From: Streptomyces avidinii
GTDB taxonomy: Bacteria > Actinomycetota > Actinomycetes > Streptomycetales > Streptomycetaceae
DNA length: 64,000 nt
Direction: 5' to 3'
NCBI RefSeq assembly: GCF_014650695.1
Contig: NZ_BMVL01000012.1
Coordinates: forward strand, 1-64,000
In this document: piece by piece, positions 7,019 through 15,939 of the stretch
How positions within the stretch are numbered: position 1 is the first letter of the stretch
Layout of the letters: every line of letters begins with the position of its first letter
Position numbers and translations under genes: made by a program
The notes under the pieces: model-generated
Seen by the model: the letters and a program-made list of their open reading frames with translations, nothing else
Told to the model about the DNA's origin: nothing
Databases searched by the model: none

Positions 7019-8938
7019 ATGGATTTCGGCACGCCGGGCAGCATGCACGCCCCGGCCGAACTCGCCTGGCTGCGCGGGGTCGACGCCTGCACGATGGGCG
7101 CCTATCCGCAGGCCGAGGAGGAGTTCCGGGCGGCCGTACGACTCGATCCCTCCATGGCCGACGCCTGGCTCGGCCTGCACGCGCTCCGGGTCGACACCGG
7201 CAACGCGTTACTTCGGATGTACGCCCACCGGGACCGGTTCGGCGAGCAGCGCGCCCGGCATCGGCGGACGCTGAACTCCTGGTACTGGCTGGGCTGGTGG
7301 GTGCAACCCGTGCTGGAGAGCCGACGGGACCTGCTCCTCGCCCATGCCTCGCACTGGCTGGACGGCCGCCACGTGCCGGAGCTGGACCAGGCTCTGGCCG
7401 CGCTGCCACCGGTGGACGCCGACGCGCAGGTGCGGTTCCTGCACGCCTGCCGCGCCTATCTGGTCAAGGACTGGGAGCAGTTGGTCCGGCACACCGAGCC
7501 GCTGGTGCACGATCCGCTGCTGGGCATCGAGGCCGGGCTGTTCGGCGGGATGGCGCGGGTCCGGCTGGAGATGTACGGACAGGCGGAGCCGATGCTGGCG
7601 GCGGCGCTGATGCGTTGCCGCAGCGAGCAGCCCCAGCGCAAGGAACTGCGGTACTGGCTGGCGCGGGCGCGGGAGGGCACCGGGCGCACGGCGGCGGCGC
7701 TGCCGCTGTACCGGGCGGTGCACCGGGTGGATCCCTCCTTCATGGACACCGCGGCCCGGCTGACGGCCATCGAGGACGGCGACGACACGGACGGCGTGGC
7801 CGATCTGGCGGGCCTGGCGGGATACACCGGGTACGGGGGCTACGCCGGGCACGGCCCGTCCCCGGCCGGCGGGGACTTCGCGGCGGTCGCGCTGGGCGGC
7901 GGGCCCGTCCAGGACATCGCGGCGGACGGCCAGGTCGAACCGGATCCGCTGGCTCCGCCCACTCCCCCGACGGGGCGGGTGGAGGGGGCGCGGCGCAAGG
8001 CGCCCGTCCCGCCGCAGGGCACGCCCGAGGGGCTGCCGGCCGGGCCGGCGGACCCGGCGGCGCTCGCCGAGGCCCTGGCGGAGCTGGAGCGGATGGTGGG
8101 CCTGGAGCCGGTCAAGCGGCAGGTGAAGGCGCTCTCCGCGCAGCTGCACATGGCGCGGCTGAGAGCGGGTCAGGGCCTCCCGGTGCAGCCGCCGAAGCGG
8201 CACTTCGTGTTCTCCGGCCCCTCCGGTACGGGCAAGACGACCGTCGCCAGGATCCTGGGCCGGGTCTTCTACGCACTGGGCCTGCTCGGCGGTGACCATC
8301 TGGTGGAGGCGCAGCGGGCCGACCTGGTGGGCGAGTTCCTCGGGCAGACCGCGGTGAAGGCGAACGAGCTGATCGATTCGGCGATCGGCGGGGTGCTGTT
8401 CGTCGACGAGGCGTACTCGCTGTCGAACTCGGGCTACAGCAAGGGCGACGCGTACGGGGACGAGGCCCTGCAGGTGCTGCTGAAGCGGGCCGAGGACAAC
8501 CGCGACCACCTGGTGGTGATCCTGGCGGGCTACCCGGCCGGGATGGACCGGCTGCTCGCCGCCAATCCGGGACTGTCCTCGCGCTTCACCACCCGGGTGG
8601 ACTTCCCCAGCTACCGGCCGCTGGAACTGACCGCGATCGGCGGAGTGCTGGCGGACGCGAACGGGGACCACTGGGACGAGGAGGCGCTGGAGGAGCTGCA
8701 CAGCATCAGCGGGCACGTGGTGGAGCAGGGCTGGATCGACGAGCTCGGCAACGGCCGGTTCCTGCGGACCCTGTACGAGAAGAGCTGCGCGTACCGGGAC
8801 CTGCGGCTGGCGGGCTTCGCGGGTGAGCCGTCGCGGGACGACCTGGCCACGCTCCGGCTGCCGGACCTGATGCAGGCGTACGGGGAGGTCCTGTCGGGCC
8901 GCGGCCCCCAGGAAAGGCCGGATCCCCCGGCGTTGTAG
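7019..8938 (+). CDS. EccA/CbxX-type AAA+ ATPase with helical-repeat N-terminus
   Basis: The C-terminal half is a CbxX/CfqX-type AAA+ module: Walker A GPSGTGKTT with Lys406, Walker B VLFVDEAYS with Asp463-Glu464, a sensor segment VVILAGYP, and an arginine-containing SRFTTRVDFP segment. The N-terminal 270 residues contain TPR-like helical pairs (AYPQAEEEFRAAVRLDP). A Gly/Pro-rich linker joins the halves. This layout is like EccA of type VII secretion systems, but no ESX genes are nearby, so a general protein-remodelling role is as likely. ATG 7019 is chosen over earlier starts because GGGGGAC precedes it and the TPR region starts there. Length is 639 aa. Confidence 0.88.
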   Translation: MDFGTPGSMHAPAELAWLRGVDACTMGAYPQAEEEFRAAVRLDPSMADAWLGLHALRVDTGNALLRMYAHRDRFGEQRARHRRTLNSWYWLGWWVQPVLESRRDLLLAHASHWLDGRHVPELDQALAALPPVDADAQVRFLHACRAYLVKDWEQLVRHTEPLVHDPLLGIEAGLFGGMARVRLEMYGQAEPMLAAALMRCRSEQPQRKELRYWLARAREGTGRTAAALPLYRAVHRVDPSFMDTAARLTAIEDGDDTDGVADLAGLAGYTGYGGYAGHGPSPAGGDFAAVALGGGPVQDIAADGQVEPDPLAPPTPPTGRVEGARRKAPVPPQGTPEGLPAGPADPAALAEALAELERMVGLEPVKRQVKALSAQLHMARLRAGQGLPVQPPKRHFVFSGPSGTGKTTVARILGRVFYALGLLGGDHLVEAQRADLVGEFLGQTAVKANELIDSAIGGVLFVDEAYSLSNSGYSKGDAYGDEALQVLLKRAEDNRDHLVVILAGYPAGMDRLLAANPGLSSRFTTRVDFPSYRPLELTAIGGVLADANGDHWDEEALEELHSISGHVVEQGWIDELGNGRFLRTLYEKSCAYRDLRLAGFAGEPSRDDLATLRLPDLMQAYGEVLSGRGPQERPDPPAL

Positions 8939-8943
8939 GCGTC

Positions 8944-8970
8944 GGCGGGGCTGGTGGATCCAGCCCCGCC
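8944..8970. terminator. bidirectional hairpin between convergent genes
   Basis: GGCGGGGCTG and CAGCCCCGCC pair perfectly over 10 bases around a 7-base loop. It lies just after the AAA+ gene stop and before the stop of the convergent CNNM gene. Confidence 0.65.
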
Positions 8971-8990
8971 GTCGTTCGGGGGCGCGGGGT

Positions 8991-10034
8991 CTACATGCGG
9001 CCGGCCGGGACCCGGTGGGACGGGTCGCGGACCTCGCCGACCAGCATTTCCAGGACGTCCTCCAGGGCGACCAGGCCCAGGACCCGGCCGGTCTGGTCCG
9101 CGACCTGCGCGAGGTGGGTGGCGTCCCGGCGCATGACGCCGAGGGCGTCGTCCAGCGGGACGGTGGCGCACAGCGTGGTCATCCGGCGCCAGACCCGCTG
9201 GGGCACGGCCCGCTCCCGGTTCTCCAGGTCCAGTACGTCCTTGACGTGCAGGTAGCCCATGAAGGCACCGCTCTCCGCGCGGACGGGGAAGCGGGAGTAC
9301 CCGGTGCGCACGGTGAGCTGCTCGATCTGGCGCGGGGTCACCTCCGGGCCGACCGTGACCAGCCGGTCCGGGCCGAGGAGGACGTCGGTGACGGGGCGGC
9401 TGCCCAGTTCCAGTGCGTCCTCCAGCCGCTCCTGCTCGACCGGCTCCAGGAGTCCGGCCTGCCGGGAGTCCTTGAGGAGCCGGCCCAGCTGCGCGGAGGT
9501 GTAGACGGCCTCGACCTCGTCCTTGGGCTCCACCTTGAAGAGCTTCAGGACGAGCTTGGCGCAGGCGCCGAGCGCGGTGGTGACCGGCCCGCACAGGCGG
9601 GCGAAGGCGACCAGGCCGGGGCTGAACCACAGGGCGGTCTTCTCGGGGGCGGCCATGGCCAGGTTCTTCGGCACCATCTCGCCGATCACCAGGTGCAGGA
9701 AGACCACGGCGCTGAGCGCGAACGCGTAGCCGAGGGGGTGGATCAGGCCCTGCGGTACGTGGACGGCGTGGAAGAGGGGCTCCAGCAGCCGGGCCACGGT
9801 GGGCTCGGCGACCGCGCCGAGGGTGAGCGAGCAGATGGTGATGCCGAACTGCGCCGCGGCCATCATGCGGGGCAGGTTCTCCAGGCCGTGGAGCACCTGG
9901 CGGGCCCTCTTGGACTCGGCCGCGAGGGGCTCGATCTGGCTGCGCCGTACGGAGACGAGTGCGAACTCCGCGCCGACGAAGAAGCCGTTGGCGAGGACCA
10001 GCAGCAGGGCGAAGAGGAGCTGGAGCGCGTTCAT
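8991..10034 (-). CDS. CNNM/CBS-domain membrane protein (HlyC/CorC family), second of a pair
   Basis: The 347-residue protein has an N-terminal CNNM transmembrane domain (about residues 1-190) opening with ALQLLFALLLVLANGFFVGA and including IGEMVPKNLA. Two CBS domains follow (about 205-340). Family members are linked to Mg2+/Co2+ transport or efflux. The protein is shorter than its partner because it lacks the C-terminal CorC_HlyC domain. Its ATG overlaps the stop of the upstream gene by 4 bases, so the two are translationally coupled and may form a heteromer. Confidence 0.88.
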   Translation of the reverse strand: MNALQLLFALLLVLANGFFVGAEFALVSVRRSQIEPLAAESKRARQVLHGLENLPRMMAAAQFGITICSLTLGAVAEPTVARLLEPLFHAVHVPQGLIHPLGYAFALSAVVFLHLVIGEMVPKNLAMAAPEKTALWFSPGLVAFARLCGPVTTALGACAKLVLKLFKVEPKDEVEAVYTSAQLGRLLKDSRQAGLLEPVEQERLEDALELGSRPVTDVLLGPDRLVTVGPEVTPRQIEQLTVRTGYSRFPVRAESGAFMGYLHVKDVLDLENRERAVPQRVWRRMTTLCATVPLDDALGVMRRDATHLAQVADQTGRVLGLVALEDVLEMLVGEVRDPSHRVPAGRM

Positions 10035-11437
10035 CGGGCGGCGCCTTCCAGCTCGGCCCGCTCGGGTTCGAACGCGGTCGCGCCGTCGGCCGCGGAGGCC
10101 GGCCGGTACGTACCGGCCGCGGGTACCGCCGCCAGCCGGACCAGCCGGACGCGTTCGGCGCGGTTGCGGCCGACGCGGCGGACGGACAGCTTCCAGCCGG
10201 GGAGCTCGGCTCGGTCCCCGGGGGCGGGGATCCGGCCGAGGAGGTCGGCGACGAGCCCGGCGACGGTCTCGTACGGCCCCTCGGGCACTTCGAGGCCTAT
10301 CCGGCGCAGGGTCTGCACCCGGCAGCTGCCGTCGGCCTCCCAGGAGGGGCGGCCGTCCTCCGCCGGTACGGCGGCCAGTTCGGGGCCGTCGTCCTCGGCG
10401 AAGTCGTGCTCGTCGCGGACCTCGCCGACGAGTTCCTCCACGATGTCCTCCAGCGTGACGACGCCGGCGGTGCCGCCGTACTCGTCGACGACGACGGCCA
10501 TCGGCTGCTCGCTGCGCAGCCGCTCCAGCAGCGGCTGCACCGGCAGGGAGCCGGGCACCAGCAGCGGGGCGACGCAGATCCGGCTCACGCTCGTGCGGTC
10601 GCGCTCGGACTCGGGCACGGCGAGGGCGTCCTTGAGGTGGACCACGCCGGTGACCTCGTCGATGCGGTCGCGGTAGACCGGGAACCGGGACAGGCCCGTG
10701 GCGCGGGTCAGGTTGAGCACGTCGGCCGCGGTGGCCGTGTGCATCAGGGCGCTGACCTTCACCCGGGGGGTCATGACGTGCTGGGCCGTGAGCTCGCCCA
10801 GCGAGAGGGTCCGTACGAAGAGGTCGGCGGTGTCCTGTTCCAGGGCGCCGGCCTGGGCCGAATGGCGGACCAGGGAGAGCAGTTCGCCGGGGGTCCGGGC
10901 GGAGGCCATCTCCTCGGTCGGTTCCACGCCGAGGAGGCGCACGAGGCGGTTGGCCACGGCGTTGAGACCGGCGATCACCGGCCGGAAGGCCCGGGAGAAG
11001 GCGTGCTGGGGGCCGGCGACGAAGCGGGCCACCTGGAGCGGCCGGGAGACCGCCCAGTTCTTCGGGACGAGCTCGCCGACGACCATCTGGACGGCGGAGG
11101 CGAGCAGCATGCCGATGACGACGGCGACGCCGGAGACGGCTCCCCGGGGGAGGCCGGTCGCGGCGAGCGGCCCGGCCAGCAGTGCGGCGAGGGCGGGCTC
11201 GGCGAGCATGCCGACCACGAGGGAGGTGATGGTGATGCCGAGCTGGGTGCCGGAGAGCTGGAAGGACAGCTCCCTCAGGGCCTTGACCACCGTGCGGGCA
11301 CGGCGGTCACCGTCGGCTGCGGCGCGTTCGGCCTCGGCCCGCTCCACGGTGACGAGGCCGAATTCGGCCGCCACGAAGAAACCGTTGGCGAGGATGAGGG
11401 CGAAGGCCGCCGCGAGCAGAAGTAGCGGGATGGTCAT
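10031..11437 (-). CDS. CNNM/CBS/CorC_HlyC-domain membrane protein, first of a pair
   Basis: The 468-residue product contains the full family layout: a CNNM transmembrane domain (FALILANGFFVAAEFGLVTV at the start, VVGELVPKNWA near 125), paired CBS domains (about 210-335, with VVVDEYGGTAGVVTLEDI) and a C-terminal CorC_HlyC domain ending near residue 430. It probably takes part in divalent metal-ion homeostasis at the membrane. It is the upstream partner of a two-gene unit with an ATGA overlap. Sequence gives no metal specificity, and the old 'hemolysin' label should not be read as a toxin function. Confidence 0.9.
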   Translation of the reverse strand: MTIPLLLLAAAFALILANGFFVAAEFGLVTVERAEAERAAADGDRRARTVVKALRELSFQLSGTQLGITITSLVVGMLAEPALAALLAGPLAATGLPRGAVSGVAVVIGMLLASAVQMVVGELVPKNWAVSRPLQVARFVAGPQHAFSRAFRPVIAGLNAVANRLVRLLGVEPTEEMASARTPGELLSLVRHSAQAGALEQDTADLFVRTLSLGELTAQHVMTPRVKVSALMHTATAADVLNLTRATGLSRFPVYRDRIDEVTGVVHLKDALAVPESERDRTSVSRICVAPLLVPGSLPVQPLLERLRSEQPMAVVVDEYGGTAGVVTLEDIVEELVGEVRDEHDFAEDDGPELAAVPAEDGRPSWEADGSCRVQTLRRIGLEVPEGPYETVAGLVADLLGRIPAPGDRAELPGWKLSVRRVGRNRAERVRLVRLAAVPAAGTYRPASAADGATAFEPERAELEGAAR

Positions 11438-11637
11438 GCCGCCGCCTCCGGGGGGAGGGCGGCGCGGGTACTACCGGACGATCCGTCCATTGCTGGAGGG
11501 AGTCACTCCTCAAGTCGAAGGTGCCCACGGGCCACGAGGTCCCGGGGCCGGTGGGAGGGCGCACAGCTGCGCCCCGCCACCAGGGTAGTCATTGAGATCC
11601 CGGCCGCAACGGTACGCAGCCGGGAGGATGGGCCGAC

Positions 11638-12102
11638 TCAGTGGTCGTTCGGGCCCGTTCCGCGCGCCTCGGCCAGTGCGCGCAGGGCGCGTGCGTCGCC
11701 GATCGCCTGCTGCTTGGCGACGCCGGGCTGGATGCCGAGGGCGGGCAGGCTGGTGCCGTCGCTGAGGTCGAGGAAGACCCACGGGTCGCCGGGGCGGAGG
11801 TTGACCCGCAGGATCTGGGCCCACTCCAGGCGCCGGGTGGTGGTCAGGTTGACGACGGTGACGCCGGCCTCGTCCGCGACCACCTTGGGGCGGCTGAGCA
11901 GGACGAGTACGGAGCTCAGCAGGACGGCGGTGAAGACGAAGCTGATCCGCTCGCCGGGGCTGAGGTTCTCCAGCAGCAGGGCGATCGCCGTGATGGTGGT
12001 GAACATGGCGAGGCCGACGCCCAGCAGGACGACCCGGGTGCGGGTCGGCCGGAAGGTGACCGGCAGGGCGGGCGTGACGGGCTGGGCGGCGGACTCGGCC
12101 AT
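11638..12102 (-). CDS. PH-domain membrane protein
   Basis: The 154-residue protein has two hydrophobic helices (about 24-42 and 52-70) and then a beta-rich domain with VVADEAGVTVVNLTTTRRLEW, matching the bacterial PH-like domains found in actinobacterial membrane proteins (bPH6 type). Such proteins are thought to sit at the inner face of the membrane; their binding partners are unknown. The ATG at 12102 follows an AGAAGG site. It lies 95 bases after hisG in the same direction and might be read through from the his genes. Confidence 0.78.
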   Translation of the reverse strand: MAESAAQPVTPALPVTFRPTRTRVVLLGVGLAMFTTITAIALLLENLSPGERISFVFTAVLLSSVLVLLSRPKVVADEAGVTVVNLTTTRRLEWAQILRVNLRPGDPWVFLDLSDGTSLPALGIQPGVAKQQAIGDARALRALAEARGTGPNDH

Positions 12103-12196
12103 GGTGCGTTGCCTTCTGGAGGTGACGTGCGGGTCGGGCGGTCGGCGTGCCGGTGTGCGGCGCGCCGGGCACCCGCCAGGGGGTGCCGGGGGCCCG

Positions 12197-13045
12197 CTAG
12201 AGGCGGCAGGCGTGGATCGAGGTGGTGAGGATCGCGCGCGCGCCGAGCTCGTACAGGTCGTCCATGATCCGCTGGGCCTCCTTGGCGGGGACCATCGCGC
12301 GGACGGCGACCCAGCCCTCGTTGTGCAGCGGGGAGACGGTCGGCGACTCGAGGCCGGGGGTGAGGGCGACCGCGCGCTCCAGGTGCTCGGCGCGGCAGTC
12401 GTAGTCCATCATCACGTAGCTGCGGGCCACCAGGACGCCCTGCAGGCGGCGCAGGAACTGCTGGGCGCGCGGGTCCTCGGGGTCGGAGGCGTTGCTGCGG
12501 ATGACGACGGCTTCGGAGGTCATGATCGGCTCGCCGATGATCTCCAGACCGGCGTTGCGCAGGCTGGTGCCGGTCTCGACGACGTCCGCGATGATCTGCG
12601 CCACGCCGAGCTGGATGGCGGTCTCGACCGCGCCGTCGAGGTGGACGACGGAGGCGTCGATGCCCTGCTCGGCGAGGTGCTTGGCGACGATTCCCTCGTA
12701 CGAGGTCGCGATCGTCATGCCGGTGAAGTCCTCGGGGCCCTTCGCCGTGCCGGGCTTGGTGGCGTAGCGGAAGGTGGAGCGCCCGAAGTTCAGCGGGAGG
12801 ATCTCCTCGGCGCTGGCGCCGGAGTCGAGCAGCAGGTCGCGGCCGGTGATGCCGATGTCGAGCTTGCCCGAGGAGACGTAGATCGCGATGTCCTTGGGGC
12901 GGAGGTAGAAGAACTCCACCTCGTTCTCGGGGTCGACGACCACGAGCTCCTTGGACTCCTTGCGCATCCGGTAGCCGGCCTCATGGAGCATCGCCGACGC
13001 CGGTCCGGAGAGTGAACCCTTGTTGGGGACGGCGATGCGCAGCAT
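12197..13045 (-). CDS. hisG: ATP phosphoribosyltransferase, long form
   Basis: HisG joins ATP and phosphoribosyl pyrophosphate to give phosphoribosyl-ATP, the first and feedback-controlled step of histidine synthesis. The start MLRIAVPNKGSLSG, the GITGRDLL loop and the PRPP-binding region IADVVETGTSL are plain. At 282 residues it is the long type, with a C-terminal regulatory domain (from about residue 205) that binds histidine, so no HisZ partner is needed. It follows hisE by 56 bases and is the last clear member of the rib-his gene string. Confidence 0.97.
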   Translation of the reverse strand: MLRIAVPNKGSLSGPASAMLHEAGYRMRKESKELVVVDPENEVEFFYLRPKDIAIYVSSGKLDIGITGRDLLLDSGASAEEILPLNFGRSTFRYATKPGTAKGPEDFTGMTIATSYEGIVAKHLAEQGIDASVVHLDGAVETAIQLGVAQIIADVVETGTSLRNAGLEIIGEPIMTSEAVVIRSNASDPEDPRAQQFLRRLQGVLVARSYVMMDYDCRAEHLERAVALTPGLESPTVSPLHNEGWVAVRAMVPAKEAQRIMDDLYELGARAILTTSIHACRL

Positions 13046-13101
13046 GGGGCTTCCTTTGGGGCGTGGATATACGGGATTGCGGGCGGGTGTGCGTGCCTGG
13101 C

Positions 13102-13380
13102 TCAGAGGTGCGCGTAGACGTCGTCGAGGGAGATCCCGCGCGCCACCATCATCACCTGGACGTGGTAGAGCAGCTGGGAGATCTCCTCGGCGGCGGCTTC
13201 CTTGCCCTCGTACTCGGCGGCCATCCAGACCTCGGCGGCCTCCTCGACGACCTTCTTGCCGATGGCATGGACGCCCTTGCCGACGAGCTCGGCGGTGCGG
13301 GACGTGCTGGGGTCGCCGTTGGCCTTGGCCTGGAGCTCGGTGAAGAGCTCTTCGAAGGTTTTGGAGGATTCGTTCGCCAT
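13102..13380 (-). CDS. hisE: phosphoribosyl-ATP pyrophosphohydrolase
   Basis: HisE removes pyrophosphate from phosphoribosyl-ATP, the second step of histidine synthesis. The 92-residue protein shows the all-alpha MazG/HisE metal-binding helix motif (KVVEEAAEVWMAAEYEG) and EEISQLLYHVQVMMVARG. HisE is a separate protein here rather than fused to HisI, as is usual in actinobacteria. It lies 35 bases after ribH and 56 before hisG. Confidence 0.96.
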   Translation of the reverse strand: MANESSKTFEELFTELQAKANGDPSTSRTAELVGKGVHAIGKKVVEEAAEVWMAAEYEGKEAAAEEISQLLYHVQVMMVARGISLDDVYAHL

Positions 13381-13415
13381 GATGGTCCTCAGAATACGGG
13401 GTTCCCCTACGCCAC

Positions 13416-13901
13416 TCAGCGCCAGGGTTCGCTAACGGTGCGCAGGGTCATGGCGGTGGAGACGGCGGCGGTGACCGCTTCGTGCCCCTTGTCCTCGTTC
13501 GACCCTTCGAGGCCGGCGCGGTCCAGCGCCTGCTCGTCGTTGTCGCAGGTCAGTACTCCGAAGCCGACGGGGACTCCGGTGTCGATCGACACCTGTACCA
13601 GGCCCTGGGTGACGCCCTGGCAGACGTAGTCGAAGTGCGGGGTGCCGCCGCGGATGACCACTCCGAGGGCGACGATGGCATCGTAACCGCGACCGGCCAG
13701 TACCTTCGCCACGACCGGGAGCTCGAAGCTGCCGGGGACCCGGAGCAGGGTGGGCTCGTCGATGCCCAGCTCGTGCAGGGCCCGCAGGGCTCCGTCGACC
13801 AGTCCGTCCATGACCTTCTCGTGCCACTGGGCCGCGATCACGGCGACTCGGAGGTCTCCGCAGTTCTTCACGCTCAGTTCGGGTGCGCCCTTGCCGCTCA
13901 C
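13416..13901 (-). CDS. ribH: 6,7-dimethyl-8-ribityllumazine synthase
   Basis: RibH condenses 5-amino-6-ribitylaminouracil with dihydroxybutanone phosphate to form lumazine, the penultimate step of riboflavin synthesis. Visible hallmarks are VPGSFELPV, ALGVVIRGGTPHFDYVC and VLTCDNDEQAL. The 161-residue length is normal for a capsid-forming lumazine synthase. The start is GTG at 13901, with GAGGAGC upstream. The 98-base gap from ribBA holds two 13-base direct repeats (CCGGTGGTGGAAA at 13937-13949 and 13964-13976) of unknown meaning. Confidence 0.97.
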   Translation of the reverse strand: MSGKGAPELSVKNCGDLRVAVIAAQWHEKVMDGLVDGALRALHELGIDEPTLLRVPGSFELPVVAKVLAGRGYDAIVALGVVIRGGTPHFDYVCQGVTQGLVQVSIDTGVPVGFGVLTCDNDEQALDRAGLEGSNEDKGHEAVTAAVSTAMTLRTVSEPWR

Positions 13902-13999
13902 AGCTCTGCTCCTCGGTGGTTCGTGTCGGTGGATGGCCGGTGGTGGAAACCGGTCGGTGGAGACCGGTGGTGGAAATACGTACGGGTGGTGGTGCGTGC

Positions 14000-15289
14000 C
14001 TACTGGTTGCCGCAGGCGGAGGTGGTGACGGGTCCGTCCAGCCAGGGCAGGTCGTGGCCCATCCGGTCCCGCTTGGTGCGCAGGTACCGCAGGTTGTGCT
14101 CGCCGGCCTCCATCGGCATCGGCTCGCGGCTGGTGACCGTGATGCCGTGCCGGACGAGGGCTTCGGACTTCTCGGGGTTGTTGGTCATCAGGCGGACGCC
14201 GTGCACGCCGAGGTCGGCGAGGATCTGGGCGCCGGCTCCGTAGTCGCGGGCGTCGGCGGGCAGGCCGAGTTCCAGGTTGGCGTCGAGGGTGTCGCGGCCG
14301 CGCTCCTGGAGTTCGTACGCGCGCAGCTTGGACAGGAGCCCGATGCCTCGGCCCTCGTGACCGCGCAGGTAGACGACGATGCCGCGGCCCTCGGCCTTGA
14401 TGCGTTCCATGGAGGCGTGCAGCTGGGGGCCGCAGTCGCAGCGCTGGGAGGCGAAGATGTCGCCGGTCAGGCACTCGGAGTGCATCCGGACGAGGATGTC
14501 GGAGCCGTCGCCGATCTCGCCGTGGACGAGGGCGACGTGCTCGACTCCGTCGACGGTGGAGCGGTAGCCGTACGCCGTGAACTCGCCGAAGGCGGTCGGC
14601 AGGCTGACCTCGGCCTCGCGGCGCACGGTGGGCTCGGCGGAGCGGCGGTAGGCGATCAGGTCCTCGATGGAGATGATCGTCAGGCCGTGCTTGCGGGCGA
14701 AGGGGATCAGCTCGGGCAGCCGCAGCATGACGCCGTCCTCGCCGGCGATCTCCACGATGGCACCGGCCGGGCGCAGGCCCGCGAGGCGGGCCAGGTCGAC
14801 GGCGGCCTCGGTGTGGCCGTTGCGGACCAGGACGCCGCCGGGCTTGGCGCGCAGCGGGAAGACGTGACCTGGGCGGACGAAGTCGGCGGGCCCGGAGACT
14901 CCGTCGGCGAGGAGGCGCAGGGTGGTGGCGCGGTCGGCGGCCGAGATTCCGGTGGAGACGCCGTGGGCGGCGCTCGCGTCGACGGAGACGGTGAAGGCGG
15001 TCTTCATCGACTCGGTGTTGTTCTGGACCATCTGGGGGAGTTCGAGCCGGTCCAGCTCGGCGCCCTCCATGGGGGCGCAGATCAGGCCGCGGCACTCGCT
15101 CATCATGAACGCGATGATCTCGGGGGTGGCCTTCTCGGCGGCGATGACGAGGTCGCCCTCGTTCTCGCGGTCCTCGTCGTCGACGACGACGACGGGGCGG
15201 CCCGCCGCGATGTCGCGGATGGCCTGCTCGACGGGGTCGAGGCGGAAGGTCTCTTCGGGGATGTCGGGCACGGGCTTGAGGCTGGTCAT
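14000..15289 (-). CDS. ribBA: bifunctional DHBP synthase / GTP cyclohydrolase II
   Basis: The N-terminal half (to about residue 210) converts ribulose 5-phosphate to 3,4-dihydroxy-2-butanone 4-phosphate; its acidic metal loop DDEDRENEGDL is intact. The C-terminal half opens GTP as the first committed step toward riboflavin; its zinc site is visible as ECLTGDIFASQRCDCG, followed by RGHEGRGIGL. Both active sites look complete, unlike lineages in which one half has decayed. The length is 429 aa. Its ATG overlaps the stop of the upstream transporter gene (ATGA), so translation is coupled. Confidence 0.97.
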   Translation of the reverse strand: MTSLKPVPDIPEETFRLDPVEQAIRDIAAGRPVVVVDDEDRENEGDLVIAAEKATPEIIAFMMSECRGLICAPMEGAELDRLELPQMVQNNTESMKTAFTVSVDASAAHGVSTGISAADRATTLRLLADGVSGPADFVRPGHVFPLRAKPGGVLVRNGHTEAAVDLARLAGLRPAGAIVEIAGEDGVMLRLPELIPFARKHGLTIISIEDLIAYRRSAEPTVRREAEVSLPTAFGEFTAYGYRSTVDGVEHVALVHGEIGDGSDILVRMHSECLTGDIFASQRCDCGPQLHASMERIKAEGRGIVVYLRGHEGRGIGLLSKLRAYELQERGRDTLDANLELGLPADARDYGAGAQILADLGVHGVRLMTNNPEKSEALVRHGITVTSREPMPMEAGEHNLRYLRTKRDRMGHDLPWLDGPVTTSACGNQ

Positions 15290-15939
15290 GCCGTTGCTCC
15301 TTCCAGGGCCGGGGCGGGGGTGGTGCGGGAGCGCTGGTACCAGTCGTAGGCGCCCCACAGCACGAGGGCGAAGTAGACGACGTAGACGAGGCCGGAGAAG
15401 GCCAGTCCGTTGTTGAAGGCGAGGGGCACGCCGACCAGGTCGACGAGGAGCCAGGCGAACCAGAACTCGACGAGGCCGCGGGCCTGGGCGACCATCGCGA
15501 CGATGGTGCCGACGAAGATGTACGCGTCGGCCCACGGGCTCCACGAGAGGTTCGGGAAGAGCGTGAAGAGGCCGCCGACGGCGAGGGTGCCGAGCGCCGC
15601 GCCGGCCAGGAGCAGACCGCGTTCCTTCCAGGTGGCGGTGCGCACGGCGATGGAGCCGTCCTGGGCCTTCTGACGCCCGAGCTGCCAGGCGCGCCAGCCC
15701 CAGACGGCCACGCCGATGACGAGGAGCTGCTTGCCGACGCCGCCGGCGAGGTGCGCGGAGGCGTAGGCGGCGATGAGGATCAGGCCGGAGAGGAGCTGGG
15801 CGGGCCAGGTCCATATGGAGCGGCGCCAGCCGAGGGCGAGCGCGGCGAGGCCCATCAGGTTGCCGATCATGTCGGACCAGATGACCTTCTGGCCGAAGAC
15901 CGTGAAGGCCTCCGCGTTGAGCCAGGTCAGGGCGTTCAC
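15286..15939 (-). CDS. ribM: PnuC-family riboflavin transporter (RibM/PnuX type)
   Basis: The 217-residue protein has about seven membrane helices and PnuC-family features (WLNAEAFTVFGQKV at the start, WADAYIFVGTIVAMVAQARG in the middle, WFAWLLVDLVGVPLAF later). PnuC proteins move vitamins by facilitated diffusion. Members inside FMN-riboswitch-controlled rib operons of Streptomyces and Corynebacterium are riboflavin carriers called RibM or PnuX, and position strongly favours that role over nicotinamide riboside. The GTG start overlaps the ribE stop (GTGA), and the stop overlaps the ribBA start. Confidence 0.88.
   Translation of the reverse strand: MNALTWLNAEAFTVFGQKVIWSDMIGNLMGLAALALGWRRSIWTWPAQLLSGLILIAAYASAHLAGGVGKQLLVIGVAVWGWRAWQLGRQKAQDGSIAVRTATWKERGLLLAGAALGTLAVGGLFTLFPNLSWSPWADAYIFVGTIVAMVAQARGLVEFWFAWLLVDLVGVPLAFNNGLAFSGLVYVVYFALVLWGAYDWYQRSRTTPAPALEGATA

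Noticed and set aside
8991..11437. Hemolysin function for the CNNM/CBS pair
   Set aside because: The HlyC/CorC label is historical; domain content points to metal-ion homeostasis.
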